Below are positions 1 to 10,771 of a stretch of 64,000 nucleotides of DNA, one piece after another (positions within the stretch are counted from its first letter, which is position 1; each line of letters opens with the position of its first letter). Source of the stretch: Polytrichum commune. Taxonomy: Eukaryota > Streptophyta > Polytrichopsida > Polytrichales > Polytrichaceae. Location: NCBI GenBank assembly GCA_950295325.1, contig OX485806.1, forward strand, positions 11,840,001 through 11,904,000. Direction: 5' to 3'. The notes under the pieces were generated by a model. The model made no database searches. It was not told where the DNA came from and saw only the letters and a program-made list of their open reading frames with translations. A program made the position numbers and the translations under genes.

Positions 1-500
1 CCTTGATTGCTTACTTGTATCATGAATTCAATTCGAATCTCACGGTATTCTTGATGTGCTCAATTGTCATTGTGCATCATTCTCTAATATATTGGTCGTA
101 ATATTTTCTATAGTGATAATCCATTCCAAGAAAATCTGGACTACAAGCAACAAACAAGTAATATGTTGAAGCATGTTGTTGGTGAGGATGACTTTGCCTT
201 ACTTGTTACTCGAAGTTATTTGTGACAAAGTACTTAGTGTTGGTGACGTGTTTGTATGTGAGTTTCTCTTTCCTACAATATTTAGGGAGGGGTGTGCTAC
301 ATTAATAGAAGCAGATGGAGTTTCATACCTAGTTATTTTCTTAAGGTGATTGGCGCATGTATGGGAGTCGACAAATATGGGAGATCCTTTCAAAAGTGGG
401 GATTTAATCCTCATTTCATGTGACATACGATTAACTAATACATAACACTATATTAAACATTTCGGGACTTTCGGGAGTCCCAAAGTGAAGATTTTTTTAC
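1..500. other. intergenic stretch, no gene seen
   Basis: No reading frame here has a recognisable domain or a convincing splice context. The DNA is AT-rich and unremarkable apart from a short TTAGTGTTGGTGACG stretch near 235-250, which resembles the ends of the TTTAGTGT miniature-element family found elsewhere in the window. Confidence 0.5.
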
Positions 501-504
501 ATTT

Positions 505-800
505 TGGGGACATGGGAACATATTTATTGCTCCCAGGAACATGCAACTAGCTTGTGGGAACGTGGGAACAATGAATTTAGACCATGTGAATGCCAGATGC
601 GCACGTGGGAACCTATGTATGGGAACGTTAAAGCGAACGCATAAACGCTCTATGGGAACATGGGAACGATATATGGGAACATGGGAACGATATATGGGAA
701 CGCTGGCAACGTTCTATGGGAACGCGGGAACGTATGTGCGCACTGTGGAACGGGGGAACAAGAAGACATTTTGTGGCTACATGGGAACGGTGTGTGGTCG
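505..800 (+). repeat. GGGAAC-rich degenerate tandem repeat
   Basis: The motif TATGGGAACATGGGAACG and shortened forms recur more than a dozen times, most regularly at 650-730. Spacing is irregular, about 7-16 bases. Reading frames crossing it on both strands encode low-complexity peptides such as repeated MGTWERY and are by-products of the repeat, not genes. It lies downstream of the 3' end of the minus-strand gene at 1.25-4.44 kb. Confidence 0.8.
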
Positions 801-1249
801 CGGCAGGGTAGTGTGGTTTGCAAACGTGATAGAAGGGGTGTTTGTGGTGTGCACAGTGACAGACCGAGGGCTCATTAATACAAGTAAACCCAAACCCACA
901 TCCAAATACAAAGGATAGACCTTGCATTACATACTTCAAAGTTCAAATTACAACACTTCACATTAGATAAATGAACCCACCCTCTATAATGCTGGTGGTT
1001 TCCATTAAGAGTTGCACGGGTACACCGTGCCCACAATGGGGTTCCATTTAGCTGCATAGTGTTGAAATCAACAAAATTTGCACCCACATGTCCGAGAGGA
1101 GCCATGATGGTCTCCCATCGAGGAACCACCCCAAAAAAATTAGTACCAATCATTGGAGTATTTGATGTGGTGTCTCACATTGTCAAGGAAATCACATCTA
1201 ATCATGAATCATTGTGTGACGACTACGATGTGGGTTTTCCAGTCTCGCA

Positions 1250-4200
1250 TTACGAGGAAGGGTTGCCCCGAGCTCCCCGTCTACCAGTTGCACGGCCACG
1301 ACCTCGAGTTCCATGTCCACCCCCTACATTTCCACGTCCACGACCTACTCGTCGCGCACTCGGCACATCAACGTCCTCCTCAACCGCCATCCCTCCGCGC
1401 TCTTGCGCAGAACAACGGCGAAGGTTGTCTTTGGCAAATTCAATCTGCTCTGGTGGAATAGTAATCTTAAGGGGCTCAACATCTTCATGTGCAGGTAGAG
1501 GCCATGCTGCCAAGATGCAGTCAATTGGTTGCCAGTCGGGGATGGAATATTTCGAATCGGCTTTCCACTTGAAGTTCGTGTTGGAGTCCCAACCATGGTA
1601 TTTCTTTGTTATGTCTCTAGCAGTTGAAGTGGGAGTGAACCATTGTACCAGAATCTGACGGGGATGGTCCCCAGTGACGTTCAAGTTTGGTGGACACAAA
1701 GCTCGGCACACCCAAATGGGTCTATCAATATCTTGATCTTGGGGTCGAAGAATGAGGAAATGCCCCTCATGCACGTTGTCGGCAATGCGGAAAGCCGGTG
1801 CAGGTCGAAGGTTAGAGGGGCCCACATAATGGTCATCTGGTTGGTGTTCCTCACGAAGTTCACCAGTACTCATGAAAGGATGTGCGTCCCTTTCGATTCG
1901 GGAGGATGGCCAGAATCCCTCCTGGAGTGCCAATCCCGCAGTGTACACATTTCTGAGGGGTGCCCGTAATGCCTCCAGTACCCCAGTCCAGTATTGTAAA
2001 AGATGTGTTTGTGAGCCCCTATATGCTCCGGTCATGTCATGGTCACATATAGATTGCCAGTAGTCAACAAACCCTTGCAACCCAACAAGAACATCGTCCA
2101 GTTTTGCCATTTCTCGAGGTTTAGCAGGGTAAGGTTCCCCAGGTGGGAAAATTGGCTCCCCCTTTATGTTGGATTTCCACATCAATATGCCATCCTTGGG
2201 CAACCATTCATCATGCGTACTAAGCACCTTGTAATGCATGACGGGCCAACCATCATCCCGTACAACAAATTTGAATTGTTGGGCTTTCGTATGGCCAATG
2301 AGTTTGTCTTGGCCATCAGGAATGTACTCACTAACAAAAGCCCTCCAATCTGGAAGCTCCTCTATCATATGTGGGATGATAGGGACCTTCTCCATGTCCA
2401 TGTATGATTTCATGAGCAAGGGGATAGTGGGGTAATCATGTTCACGCAAGTCCATACTCCATCTACCAAATGAAGCGTCAATGTCGTCATGTGTATGACC
2501 AACTAAAAGGTAAGACACGTGGACCTCTGTGAATATACCTTTGGCCGTGAGCATGGACCAAAATGCCTTCACATATCTACACTTGTTGTCCTTCCAACAA
2601 TTATCGAGTTGAACATGCAAAACGGGTGGAAGCGAGACAGCTGGAATAGGCTCACTAGGTGGAGGTCGTAATCCTGACAAACATACATCACTCCCCTGAA
2701 GAACAGCACGATAAAGCGGTGACCGACCCGCACCATGGAATAACATGCGAGATGATGAAGCCGGGGGCTGTTCCAAATCGCGAAGAAGCCTCGCAAATGA
2801 GCCCACAGTATGGTTGCAATCACCAGGATACAAATCCAATGCATAATGAGCATATCTCTCATCTCCATGGCCATGAGCCATCATGCCTGTCACGGAAAGT
2901 GGTAGTTTCGTGAACATATCAGTGTCTTTGTTCTTGTTAGCAAAGCATGGAGATGCAGTTTTGCCATGGTCCATTTTGTCGTGAATGATGGTCAAAACCT
3001 TGCGCGGATGCTCAATGGACAACGCTCTCATACAACGGTAAGCATTACGAGCGGATTCTTGCTGTGCCTGGTGCTTCTCCAACTGCTTGGAAAACCCGGT
3101 GTGTGCGGCAGAACCTTTAACATGTTGAAGAATAATAGCCATAAGTGAATCGCATTTCCCACAGCGAGCAAAATTGTCCCCTGCTCTTTTTGTCACGTAG
3201 TGCTTAAAATAATTCTGTCTTATTTGGCTCAGAGTCGAAAGAGAGATTGGTTGCAACCCACATTTGTCATTCACCTGAATATCATACCACATACAACATT
3301 TAGACAGCCACAGAAATGAGAACACCTGGATTGAGGCAATCACTAACAACACATTGAAAATGGACTAAGTGGAACATCGGGAGCCTACTAACCTGGTTGA
3401 TTGTAACTAAAAATTTCTTCCATTTTGTGCCGCGAGGCAAGACCATCTCCACTACTCGAGTACCATTAGGCAAAGTGCGGGATTTATGAGGCATCATGTC
3501 CGCTTTGTCCTCTAAGAGGTTGGAAAGAGTGGCAGTGGCTTGCTGAGTGGACACACGATACCGTTTGGTGTTCAAGTTCCCATGGTCTCGTGGTCGCACC
3601 CCACAATTGAACTCTTGTCGATTTCTGTAGAACGCGGTTTTTGAAATCACAAATATGTGCCTCCATGCGATTAGGCAAATATCACGTCCACTAAGTGTTA
3701 CCACATTCGTATGCCCCCCCGGAAGTGGATGTACTTGTCCGTGGACCTCAAGACGTTTTGCATGCCTCATCCTTGTGGAGCAATCATAAAATTCAGTTCG
3801 AAGAGCGAGAGCCTCATCTCTAGGAAAGAATCTAAGGCACTCGCGATCACAACACAAAACTGCAGATAGTTGTTGTATGCTTGCATTGGTTAGTATTTGG
3901 GATTTTTTCGTTGGCTTACGACGCTCTGGTATCCTGGATGTTTCATACGCTCTCTTCCCGTCCTTCCTTCGCTTCTCCAGCGACTTGGTTTGTGCCCGTA
4001 ATCTGTGGCCACTAACAAGGAGATGATGTGCCAGAGTGCAACCACCGTGGAAAACACGAGAGATTGGCCACGCCCTCAAAGCAAACATGGCCCCCATGTC
4101 CATCATGCCATGAATAGGCTCCATTATTAGTACACCAACGTGATCAGGTCCCAAACATTTGTCTTCCACGCAGTCAATTGGGTTTACATTACGGCAAATT

Positions 4201-4443
4201 CCTTTTGCCATATTGTGTCCATGTTCATTCACAAGCATAACATGCTTGTTCACCCAATCATCCCTACGAAGTCCACTGCAATTCGGGTCAATATCTTCAA
4301 CCGGAACAGTTTCATCTTCCGAGAATATTGCGTCGGAAAGGGATGACCCCTGCACAAACACTTCATTAGTAAAACATATTCCAACAAACAATGTGAAACA
4401 TCTTAGTTTAGAAAACCACCTCTGTGGTAGATTCCGCATCCAT
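1250..4443 (-). CDS. DUF7869-type transposase-like protein, three exons
   Basis: Predicted exons on the minus strand are 4443-4420, 4349-3393 and 3274-1250. Donors are GAG|GTGG and CAG|GTTAG; acceptors are GTGCAG|GGG and ATTCAG|GTG. All junctions are phase 0 and give about 1001 residues from ATG at 4443 to a stop at 1250. Visible motifs: cysteine pairs in LCCDREC (exon 2) and CGKC (about residues 365-368); DKMDHGK (about 426-432); LDNCWKDNK (about 550); GHTHDDID (about 586-593); and a C-terminal RG/GR-rich tail. D-x-MD, LDN and GHTH-D are the conserved acidic blocks of the plant DUF7869 family, which looks like an RNase H-fold DDE-type nuclease. Family membership comes from motif recognition and a transposase role is inference. 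There is no internal stop or frameshift, so the copy may be recent or under constraint. I saw no terminal inverted repeats around it. Confidence 0.75.
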
Positions 4444-4665
4444 GTGCTCGGCCAATCTGCACAAGAACACTTGCGCGGTCAGTGTTACAACTTAGGCCTG
4501 ATATAGCTTCACGTACCATTCGCTATTGAATCATATTAGTGCTTGTACTCGCAATCACCAAACGTTTAAACTAAAAACACAACTGTAGATATCCTAAAGA
4601 ACGAAAACTTCATCCTGTATTATCTGCCTTGTGACCTCACTAGATATCACCTATATCACCTGTTA

Positions 4666-4759
4666 CAATATGTCGTGTATGTGGCGCGGGCATGCATCCC
4701 ACTTTCACTCGATCGAGTGAAAGTGGGATGCATGCCCGCGCCACATACACGACATATTG
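4666..4759. repeat. 94-bp perfect palindrome
   Basis: Bases 4666-4712 are the exact reverse complement of 4713-4759. The centre is the 20-base core TTTCACTCGATCGAGTGAAA at 4703-4722. The arms carry GTGGCGCGGGCATGCATCCC and its complement. No spacer separates the arms, so the single strand could form one uninterrupted 47-bp stem. Perfect palindromes of this size are normally unstable in replicating DNA, so this copy is either young or an artefact. Confidence 0.95.
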
Positions 4760-4960
4760 GGCCCTTCATGCCTTTTCTTTTCTCAGAAAATCCGGTCATA
4801 AATAGATGTTACCCAATCTATCCCACCCGATTAACACCTACCTCCCTCTATACATATTATTTGTGTCGATAATAAAAACGTCGATCACCAAACAATCACA
4901 TCCTCTCCCCAGAAACTAATCACATCCTCATCCCCAAACAATCACATGTTCATCCCCATG

Positions 4961-5108
4961 CAATCGACTCGCCAGCCCACTTTCACTCGATCGAGTGAAA
5001 GTGGTGGGCCTGCCAGCGCCGCGCCACAAAACTTTCACTCGATCGAGTGAAAGTGGGCTGGCGAGTCGATTGCAGGCCCACCACTTTCACTCGATCGAGT
5101 GAAAGTGT
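4961..5108. repeat. palindrome cluster 1 (three 20-base cores with interlocked inverted flanks)
   Basis: Cores lie at 4981-5000, 5033-5052 and 5085-5104. Bases 4961-5002 (left flank plus core A) recur as exact reverse complement at 5031-5072 (core B plus right flank). The right flank of core A (GGTGGGCCTGC) recurs as reverse complement immediately left of core C. The right flanks of A and C are also near-identical direct copies (TGGGCCTSCCAGCGCCG). Flanks have thus been copied in inverted orientation across the palindromic core more than once. Confidence 0.95.
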
Positions 5109-5120
5109 TGGGCCTCCCAG

Positions 5121-5242
5121 CGCCGGTTGTTCGGGCCGTACTGTACGGACTGCAGGGATGGGTACAGGGCCCCGCAAATATGGTGCCGCTGCAATGCTCC
5201 ATGCATATGGAACGGCACATTGAACAGCGCCTCTTCGATCAG
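5121..5242 (+). CDS. exon-like fragment containing AVLYGL, related to the end of the 14-16 kb gene
   Basis: Between a possible acceptor (CTCCCAG|CGCC, 5118-5120) and donor (CAG|GTGTTT after 5242) one frame is open and reads RAVLYGLQGWVQGP followed by ANMVPLQCSMHMERH and IEQRLFDQ. The stretch GGCCGTACTGTACGGACTGC is shared base for base with 16190 onward, where the same frame also gives AVLYGL, and in both places it lies just downstream of a palindrome array. I do not recognise the domain. It could be one exon of a second, decayed copy of the ParB-like gene; no ParB-like exon remains upstream here. The reading is inference from splice signals and the shared peptide. Confidence 0.4.
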
Positions 5243-5590
5243 GTGTTTCTTGTTGTGTAGGACCGAACCTTGTGAAATTGATCCCTGGAAGGGATAGAAA
5301 GAAGAATGTTGTGGTGTTGTGCTCCCTGGCACAAAGGGCGACAAAAGAGGGTTCGAGTGTGCTCCTTCCAGGCTTATATAGTCGGGTGTAGCAGAATTGG
5401 TGGGAGAATAGTGCCCTAATCCAATTTTGAAGGTTCCCTCCCTTTCGTTTTAGGCCGTCACAGATCCGTATGCGGACGGCTTTTGATGCCTTTGGGTGGG
5501 TTTTTACATGCACCTTGATACAATTGTGTTAGTGGGATTGTTTTGCATTATTTTCGGCATGATGTGTTTAAGCCAATCCGGTCCACCCCC

Positions 5591-5726
5591 AATCCTGTAA
5601 TGATAGTTAGCACATCGCCCACTCTTGGGCATCACTACTATGAGCGCGTACTACCCGCTGGTACGCCTTTGGATCCAAGTTTGATTGATGAGATGAAAAC
5701 ACGCCAGAATGTGGTCCTATCAACAG
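5591..5726 (+). CDS. possible exon, unrecognised
   Basis: An open stretch reads NPVMIVSTSPTLGHHYYERV then LPAGTPLDPSLIDEMKTRQN and VVLSTG, ending at a possible donor CAACAG|GTACCC. Base composition is richer in GC than the flanks. I recognise no family. It lies 350 bases downstream of the AVLYGL fragment on the same strand and might belong to the same decayed gene. A chance open frame is equally possible. Confidence 0.22.
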
Positions 5727-6167
5727 GTACCCTCAGCCCACCACTTCCATCGCACTTGTGGCATCACACCCTGCTATTGAGGCGCGTACAACGTTGAGGT
5801 ACTCACAAGCGCTCATTGTCGTTGCAACCTACATTTGTGCACCGGCTTCAAGGTTGAAGATATTTGCACCCCTAGACCTTGAATCTCTTGAAAAGAAATG
5901 GATGTCCCCAACATGTCATAACAATTACAATTAAATCATCGGCCCTCATCCCAACGTATCTATGTATGCTTGTAGTATTGCAGATAAATTGCCATGCTCC
6001 CAATGCTATCGGAGTGGTTTATGGCACCCCGATGAGTTCTCCTTCCGAAATTCATATTAACTATTTCAATATTAATCCAAAATTAATTATTATGTGGGTG
6101 GGTCCAATTTCCAATTACAATGTGCTTTGCACATCTCTCAACATTGACATAATGTCTTAATAACTTC

Positions 6168-6353
6168 CCAAGAGGTTAGTAACTTCCCAACTTCCCAATA
6201 GAGGTTACTAGTAACTTCCCAATAGAGATTAATAACTTCCCAATAGAGGTTAGTAACTTCCCAATAGAGATTAGTAACTTCCCAATAGAGGTTAGTAACT
6301 TCCCAATAGAGATTAGTAACTTCCCAACAGAGGTTAGTAACTTCCCAATAGAA
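6168..6353 (+). repeat. 21-bp minisatellite (TAGTAACTTCCCAATAGAGR)
   Basis: About nine tandem units of TTAGTAACTTCCCAATAGAG, alternating between AGGTTAG and AGATTAG forms, fill this stretch. A minus-strand reading frame through it repeats EVTNLYW and is a product of the repeat. Confidence 0.9.
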
Positions 6354-6610
6354 GCAAATTAGGAAGGGGCTTATTAACCCCATTATAGTAACCCCATTGG
6401 GCTTATGGGGTTCAACAATTCATAAATTAAATTGGAAGAATTTGAAATTTGCGCCTCCAACTTCATCTGAGGATGCCGTCTCGAATTGACCCTAGACCCT
6501 TCTACCCTATTTAACAATTAGTCCAATACCCTAAATGAAAGGTGAAAAGTGCATGTGTGGGTTAATATTAGTGAAGATTGAGTAGCCTCTGGAGGCCCAT
6601 CAGCCTACTT

Positions 6611-6638
6611 AAACCCTAAACCCTAAACCCTAAACCCT
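6611..6638 (-). repeat. interstitial telomere-type repeat (AAACCCT)4
   Basis: Four exact AAACCCT units occur in tandem. This is the plant-type telomere heptamer in an internal position. Confidence 0.95.
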
Positions 6639-6639
6639 A

Positions 6640-7880
6640 TACTCGAAGTACCACTTTGGTTTGCATTTGAAGCAAATAATGAATGGGCTACCATGATACA
6701 AAACCAATCCCAAATATATTTGATATTCATATTAAGTGCTATGTCTGAATCGGTTGCTTCCACCATTGGTCACACTTTTTACATTATTTTGTTAGGTCCA
6801 ATAGCTAAGTCATAGTCTAAGAACTCTAAAATGATTTGAATCAGCTGATCAAACTAGTCAATTTAAAGCGTTGTCTACATTTGAGCACGTCGTAAGTTAA
6901 TCTCATCCTAACACGTGTTCATTTAGTGTTCCCTCATAACTGCACGTATTACAAGCATACAACTCTTGGACAATTGATCTGCGTTAGTGACAAATATAGG
7001 TGTTTAATTAAGAAGCGCGAACATAAGGCCCTCAAACCTTAATCACCATGTGTCCAAGTGTCTTCGTGGCAATAATGCATCCAAATAAATGCATGGCTTG
7101 GACCCTGTAGGAAGCAGTTACAACACTGGCCATTCCCGCAAATTCCTGTGAGCATGCCACGTGTCACATATCTTCACATCATGTCTTCAAAAGTTCACGC
7201 CCAAGCAGTTGCTCTTGCAATGGTCGGAGTCAATTGTTGAAAGTGCCTATATTGTTCGTAATTGGGAGTTCACCCATTGGATCTCCCCTTTATGACCTCT
7301 CCACTTTCCTTCCATCCACACTCATAACCTTAGTACGTGTAATTAGGTTGCCTTCGCAAATGGGTAAAGTTGTGTTGCCTCTTACATCGCCTCTTTACGC
7401 AAGCAACTTTCCATAGGTCAAACTCGGATCAAAAACCTTATATTAAGTTTTTTGGTTCATTCCTATCACAATTAAAGTCCATACAAAATTTGTGTATTTT
7501 GTTGTACTGGTAATAAATAATCAAGTAATGTGACATGCCAATAGATTAGTGCAAGACTACCTAATTGCCAATATTGGTGTAGGTAGATTCATTGGCATTT
7601 ATTTGAGCTACTAGTCTAAGAGACAAATTGAATCCAAACTTAAGTTAGAGTTAGAGCAAACCAAGAGCTACCTCAATTGATGGAAACAGGGATTTGAGTA
7701 TATTTGGATTATGCATTAATTTTGGACAACACAACTGCCTAGTAGTATATGGCGTGCACTAGATTGGAAAACTACATGAAATTAATATAATGGTGGTTGG
7801 CAAATATGGCATACATTGTCAAACATTTGAAGTTGTCACTGATTGTTGTGTTGTCACTCCCACTCCAGTGCGCAATAATT
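6640..7880. other. gene-free stretch
   Basis: Only short reading frames are present, none with a recognisable motif or strong splice context. The sequence is AT-rich and mostly unique, and I see no structure beyond ordinary A/T runs. Confidence 0.4.
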
Positions 7881-7888
7881 GTGAACTT

Positions 7889-7913
7889 TTTAGGGTTTAG
7901 GGTTTAGGGTTTG
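7889..7913 (+). repeat. interstitial telomere-type repeat (TTTAGGG)3
   Basis: Three exact TTTAGGG units are followed by a degenerate TTTGGGG. The orientation is opposite to the copy at 6.6 kb. Confidence 0.92.
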
Positions 7914-8408
7914 GGGTTTATGGGTTAAGTTATTTAGTGGGCTCCAATCTGCCTTTGAAATCCAATGAGCTCAGTTATGTGCAAAATGCAAGGGTGGCCA
8001 TTACGAATGGAACGGTCATTTGAAGCTCCAATGTGGTGTTTTGAAAAATGGGGTAACGTTATGGTCACTAACCTTTCACCATTTAAACTAGTGATCAATC
8101 TTGGGTCAAGTAACATAGTGACATTTCAAACATATTGGCATAAATATGCTTACAATTCAACCTACAAGCCTCAACCCTCCATCCTAAACATGCACTCTAA
8201 AAACTAAAACTCTATGCCTGAACCCCAAGTTCTAAACGTTACCCCTAGACAATGAGTTTAATATCTAGCCGACGTTGAATGAATCATATCATCGTGACGA
8301 AGGCCACAAACCTATGCATTGGGGAGTCAAGTGTTCCACATGTTGATGGATGAGAGTAAACTTGTCAAAGCATAATTATTATACCCATAAGAAGTTTACA
8401 CATTTGGT

Positions 8409-8655
8409 ATGACACTAGTCGTATAACTAGTGTTAGACATAAATGCGCCACCACCCTCCCTACGACCATGCACCTTCTCTTATCTTTGTTAAGAAATTTT
8501 CACATCCTTACTAACACTAAATTTGGGCATGTGACTTACCATAGTCCAAGTTTAGTGTTTGAGTTCACAATGAATGTTACTTACTTTCATCTAGGGTTAC
8601 TAATATTTAGTGTATGCGTTCGTATTTTGTGTATCTAACACTAAATATCACTAGA
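8409..8655 (+). mobile_element. TTTAGTGT-family miniature element, copy related to 59.2 kb
   Basis: This stretch aligns by eye along its length with 59220-59465. Shared landmarks in order are TAGTGTTAGACATAAATG, a TTCACATCCTTACTAACA block, TTACTTACTTTCAT and ATATTTAGTGTATGCGTTCG (ACGCGTTCG in the other copy), then CACTAAATATC. The left part seen at 59.14-59.22 kb is missing or decayed here. Confidence 0.7.
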
Positions 8656-8674
8656 GTGGGTTGGGACATATATG

Positions 8675-8830
8675 CACCACTATAGTTAACTAATCATTAA
8701 TAGGTCAATGATCATGCACAAATAATATCATCGTGAACTAAACCTTAAAGGTCAGCAATCATGCACCACTATAGTTAACTAATCATTAATAGGTTAGTGA
8801 TCAAGCACCACTATAGTTAACTAGGTTCTG
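8675..8830 (+). repeat. short tandem copies of CACTATAGTTAACTAATCATTAAT
   Basis: The block CACCACTATAGTTAACTA plus ATCATTAATAGGT and TGATCA occurs twice in full and once in part. ACTATAGTTAACTA is also the subrepeat of the larger elements at 10.09-10.77 and 32.55-33.13 kb. Confidence 0.8.
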
Positions 8831-9594
8831 AGAGGATTGTTTATTGCGCACCACTATTCACCACTTAGTGTAGTTAGTGGCGTTGTAGTTGCCACTATTA
8901 TTTAGTGGTAGAAGGTCTCGAATACTTGCCAGCAGATTGCCTACTAGTAGGCTTATGAAAGTGCACAATATTAATATCGGATGGAGGGCTAACCCTTGCG
9001 ACACCCACTTTCACCATATGTTATAATCAACACAACAATAACATAACATCTGTTATGTTATTATAACCAACAGACAACCTTAAAGTTTACCACCTTGCAA
9101 TAAAGAAGTTCAACCCAAGTTAACTTATGCGTAGTACAATGAACACACGACATCCTTACACCGTCGCGTAGGCCTAAGGTATAGACACCCATAACCGATA
9201 ACGCACCCATCACCGACAAGTAGACCTATGCATGAACGCGCATGGCTTAAATTAGCAGAAGTCGATGTTTTTATATTATAAACGTGAGGACCATATGACT
9301 TCGTGGAGGGGAAGTTGTCGAAATAGTTGTTGTCGGTCATGGGTGAAGCTATATGTTGGTTATGGACTCTAACCAACTTTCATGTTTGCAAAATTTGTAG
9401 TAATTCTAACTTTACTTAATCAATTTTGAAAAAAAGCTCGACATTCATCATGGACATTATTTTCCTACGCAGAAAAATTAACTCCTTCTTGATAACCGAA
9501 GATATGCTATGCTGAAATTCTTAAGTTATCGGTTATAGGTATAATATGTACCTTAACTTAAATTTAGGGGAAATCTAGATATATTTAAAGATCC
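8830..9594. other. gene-free stretch
   Basis: No coding signal is visible. The sequence holds TTAGTGTAGTTAGTGG near 8871 and the palindrome-like AACATAACATCTGTTATGTTAT at 9040-9060, both resembling fragments of small inverted-repeat elements. Confidence 0.35.
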
Positions 9595-9780
9595 TACTAC
9601 AGGCCACCGGTCCCTCTATAAATGTCCGTGAAGGATAGAAGATTTCAAGAGTGATTTAGATTGTGAATTTCTTACATCTTTCTACTACTGCTTTCTTGTT
9701 GTCCTCGAGATTATCATTGATACATTCTATTAACCTTGATAATGTCACCCTTGGTAATAGAACACCTTAAAGTTTGAAAC
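9595..9780 (+). promoter_or_regulatory. TATA-like promoter or LTR fragment
   Basis: CCTCTATAAATG near 9613-9624 sits upstream of a pyrimidine-rich stretch with TTTCTACTACTGCTTTC and CTTGTTGTCCTCGAG, the layout of a plant retrotransposon LTR promoter and start region. No second LTR, primer-binding site or pol remnant was found nearby, so a chance TATA box is possible. Confidence 0.22.
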
Positions 9781-10091
9781 CGATTTTCTTAGTGTAAAAC
9801 TCCCTTGTTATTATCCCTATCATCCTAGACAATGCCACTATCCAAAATCCAAAATACATCCAAAATACTCCAAAATACTCGAAAATCCGTAGTGTGAACG
9901 TTATAATATCAATTATGGATGGATTGTATGTGATGGTTGGATGGACAGATTGTAATAGCCAAAAGGGTCATGAGCCGCCCCCTGTGATAATGCAATGCTA
10001 TTCACATGGTCATGAGCCGCCCATGTGCACCAACTTTGAACGGTGTTGTCTATACACGGCACTCAAAGGTGTTGTATGGGACGGCACTGTC

Positions 10092-10771
10092 AAGACTTCA
10101 GACCTTAAACAACTGCCAAAATAACTAGAGTTAACTAGAGTTTTTTCAAGACATTAGAAAACAACTATAGTTAACTAGGAAATTTTCAAACCAATTTGAA
10201 GAACAACTATAGTTAACTAGAAATATTTAAGACCATATTAAAAAACAACTATAGTTAACTAGAAAAAAATTCAACCAACTACAACTTGAGAGTTCCAAAA
10301 AATGTAAGGAGTCAACCAACAAGTTATTTCATTTTTGAATTAACGTATATTACATAACTTCTATAATAGACCTTATGTTTGTCACCCATGAAGGCCCATC
10401 CCAAGAAGGACTAGAACCCATTATACTCTAAGTAACTTAGACATAATGAAGTCATCATCATGATGCTCATTGGGTGTTGATTGAGTGCGGATCACAACTG
10501 GAATCAAGTCCCAAATTTAAATTTTGAATAAAAGAGAAGGAAAATATATAGATGCTATGATCTGTCATGGTACTACACTACAGGTTGTGCCCAACTTTAG
10601 TTAACTAGATATAACTATAGTTAACTAGATTTTTTGGCATACCAAAATCAAAACAACTATAGTTAACTACATTTTTTGGCAGGTCAAATCACAAACAACT
10701 ATAGTTACGAAAGGCAACTAGTTAACTGATAGTTGAATTAGTTGGTTAGTTGTCCAAGGTCTGCAAGACTT
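10092..10771. mobile_element. ACTATAGTTAAC miniature inverted-repeat element, copy 1
   Basis: The ends are imperfect inverted repeats of about 23 bases: AAGACTTCAGACCTTAAACA at the left against the complement of the right end, AAGTCTTGCAGACCTTGGAC. Inside, AACTATAGTTAACTAG recurs about eight times in two clusters (10.13-10.27 and 10.60-10.73 kb). The element matches 32546-33133 in opposite orientation, including the motif TGTAGTTAACTATAG beside TTTTTTGGCAGGTCAAATC. No protein is encoded. Confidence 0.8.

Noticed and set aside
541-939. Protein-coding frames over the GGGAAC repeat
   Set aside because: Low-complexity translation of a tandem repeat on both strands, with no conserved domain.
4666-5108. 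Sequencing or mate-pair linker artefact as the default explanation
   Set aside because: The core does not match junction linkers I know, and two arrays have regular long linkers within a gene. It cannot be excluded without reads, so it is listed as a refutation test.
6138-6383. Minus-strand frame with repeated EVTNLYW
   Set aside because: It arises from a 21-bp minisatellite whose period is a multiple of three.
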